Assembly (NCBI GenBank): GCA_029862935.1
Contig: JAOTWK010000157.1
Location: forward strand, 1 to 7,695
Direction of reading: 5' to 3'
Source of the DNA: Gemmatimonadota bacterium
Lineage (GTDB): Bacteria; Gemmatimonadota; Gemmatimonadetes; Gemmatimonadales; GWC2-71-9
Length of the DNA: 7,695 bases
The stretch's first letter is position 1, and each line of letters opens with the position of its first letter. Positions 7,413 through 7,695 of this stretch are shown here, piece after piece. Under the pieces are notes generated by a model. That model saw only the letters and a list, made by a program, of their open reading frames with translations, made no database searches and had not been told where the DNA came from. Position numbers and translations under genes: made by a program.

Positions 7413-7695
7413 CTACGCGGATCTCGTCTGGTGGATCGAGTTGCCGAACGGCTCCGACAACTCATCGACGAGGCGGGCCGGAATGCGGAGGCCGCCGTGC
7501 ACCACCTGTTCTTCGTCGCGGAGCGCGGGGTCCGCCAACGTCTCGCCTTTCACCTTCTTGTGCAGCAGTAGAATGCCGTACAACAGCCCTTCGGGTCTGG
7601 GCGGACACCCTGGAACGTACACGTCGACAGGCACCACCGTGTCGATTCCCTGCGTCATGGCATACGTGTCGAAGATCCCACCGGTGGACGCGCAC
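7413..7695 (-). CDS. nuoB: NADH-quinone oxidoreductase subunit B (NuoB, 20 kDa/PSST type), C-terminal 93 residues
   Basis: Peripheral-arm subunit that carries N2, the last Fe-S cluster before quinone. The window starts inside the gene, so only 93 residues plus the stop are visible. The frame begins with [12 protein letters not shown], the C-terminal half of the NuoB motif that holds the third N2 cysteine. It continues to [20 protein letters not shown], which holds the fourth. The two cysteines are 29 residues apart, as are Cys111 and Cys140 of the Thermus protein. The adjacent Cys pair that supplies the first two ligands lies outside the window. An ATG at 7658 in this frame is internal (the Met of DTYAMTQG), not a start. 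The TAG is followed after five bases by the nuoC GTG. The tail after GNSIHQ is short and variable. Not truncated by mutation; the missing part is due only to the window edge. Confidence 0.95.
   Translation of the reverse strand, partial: CASTGGIFDTYAMTQGIDTVVPVDVYVPGCPPRPEGLLYGILLLHKKVKGETLADPALRDEEQVVHGGLRIPARLVDELSEPFGNSIHQTRSA

Noticed and set aside
7462..7695. Second minus-strand open frame overlapping nuoB
   Set aside because: It is a shifted frame of nuoB. The nuoB frame carries the GCPPRPE motif and the N2 cysteine spacing, while this one is Arg-rich and has no motif.

Overview
The window is the interior of one operon for the proton-pumping NADH:quinone oxidoreductase (respiratory complex I, type-1 NADH dehydrogenase). 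It lies entirely on the minus strand. Read in the transcription direction (high to low coordinates) it carries nuoB (start outside the window), nuoC, nuoD, nuoE, nuoF, nuoG, nuoH, nuoI and nuoJ (end outside the window), the canonical bacterial B-C-D-E-F-G-H-I-J order. By analogy with other operons, nuoA would lie just beyond position 7695 and nuoK-L-M-N beyond position 1; neither is visible.

Layout: 7413-7695 nuoB 3' part; 6775-7407 nuoC; 5496-6782 nuoD; 4964-5458 nuoE; 3628-4935 nuoF; 2033-3631 nuoG; 822-2036 nuoH; 316-822 nuoI; 1-312 nuoJ 5' part. Packing is very tight: C/D overlap by 8 nt, F/G by 4 nt (GTGA), G/H by 4 nt (ATGA) and H/I by 1 nt (TAATG). Gaps are 3-5 nt at B/C and I/J, 28 nt at E/F and about 37 nt at D/E. 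No stretch without a gene reaches even 40 nt, and I see no internal promoter, terminator, RNA gene, repeat, mobile element or CRISPR. Long plus-strand open frames mirror the real genes codon for codon and are shadows.

How the genes work together: NuoE, F and G form the NADH-oxidising module (FMN and the first Fe-S clusters). NuoB, C, D and I form the connecting module that ends at cluster N2 and the quinone site. NuoH is the membrane subunit that completes the quinone chamber, and NuoJ belongs to the proton-translocating arm. Cluster-binding cysteines are present in every visible Fe-S subunit. Spacings of the N5, N7 and visible N2 ligands equal those I recall for the Thermus enzyme, and N4 differs by one residue, so the enzyme looks functional.

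Organism: a GC-rich (roughly 60%) bacterium with separate nuoC and nuoD, unlike the fused nuoCD of E. coli. The compact 532-residue NuoG that keeps the N7 ligands, and the general sequence flavour, suggest an environmental phylum such as Gemmatimonadota or a relative. This is a weak inference from memory.

I found no new system here. The modest points of interest are the shortened NuoG, a C-terminal extension of NuoH, and a nine-codon Gly-rich reading frame that exactly bridges nuoE and nuoF.
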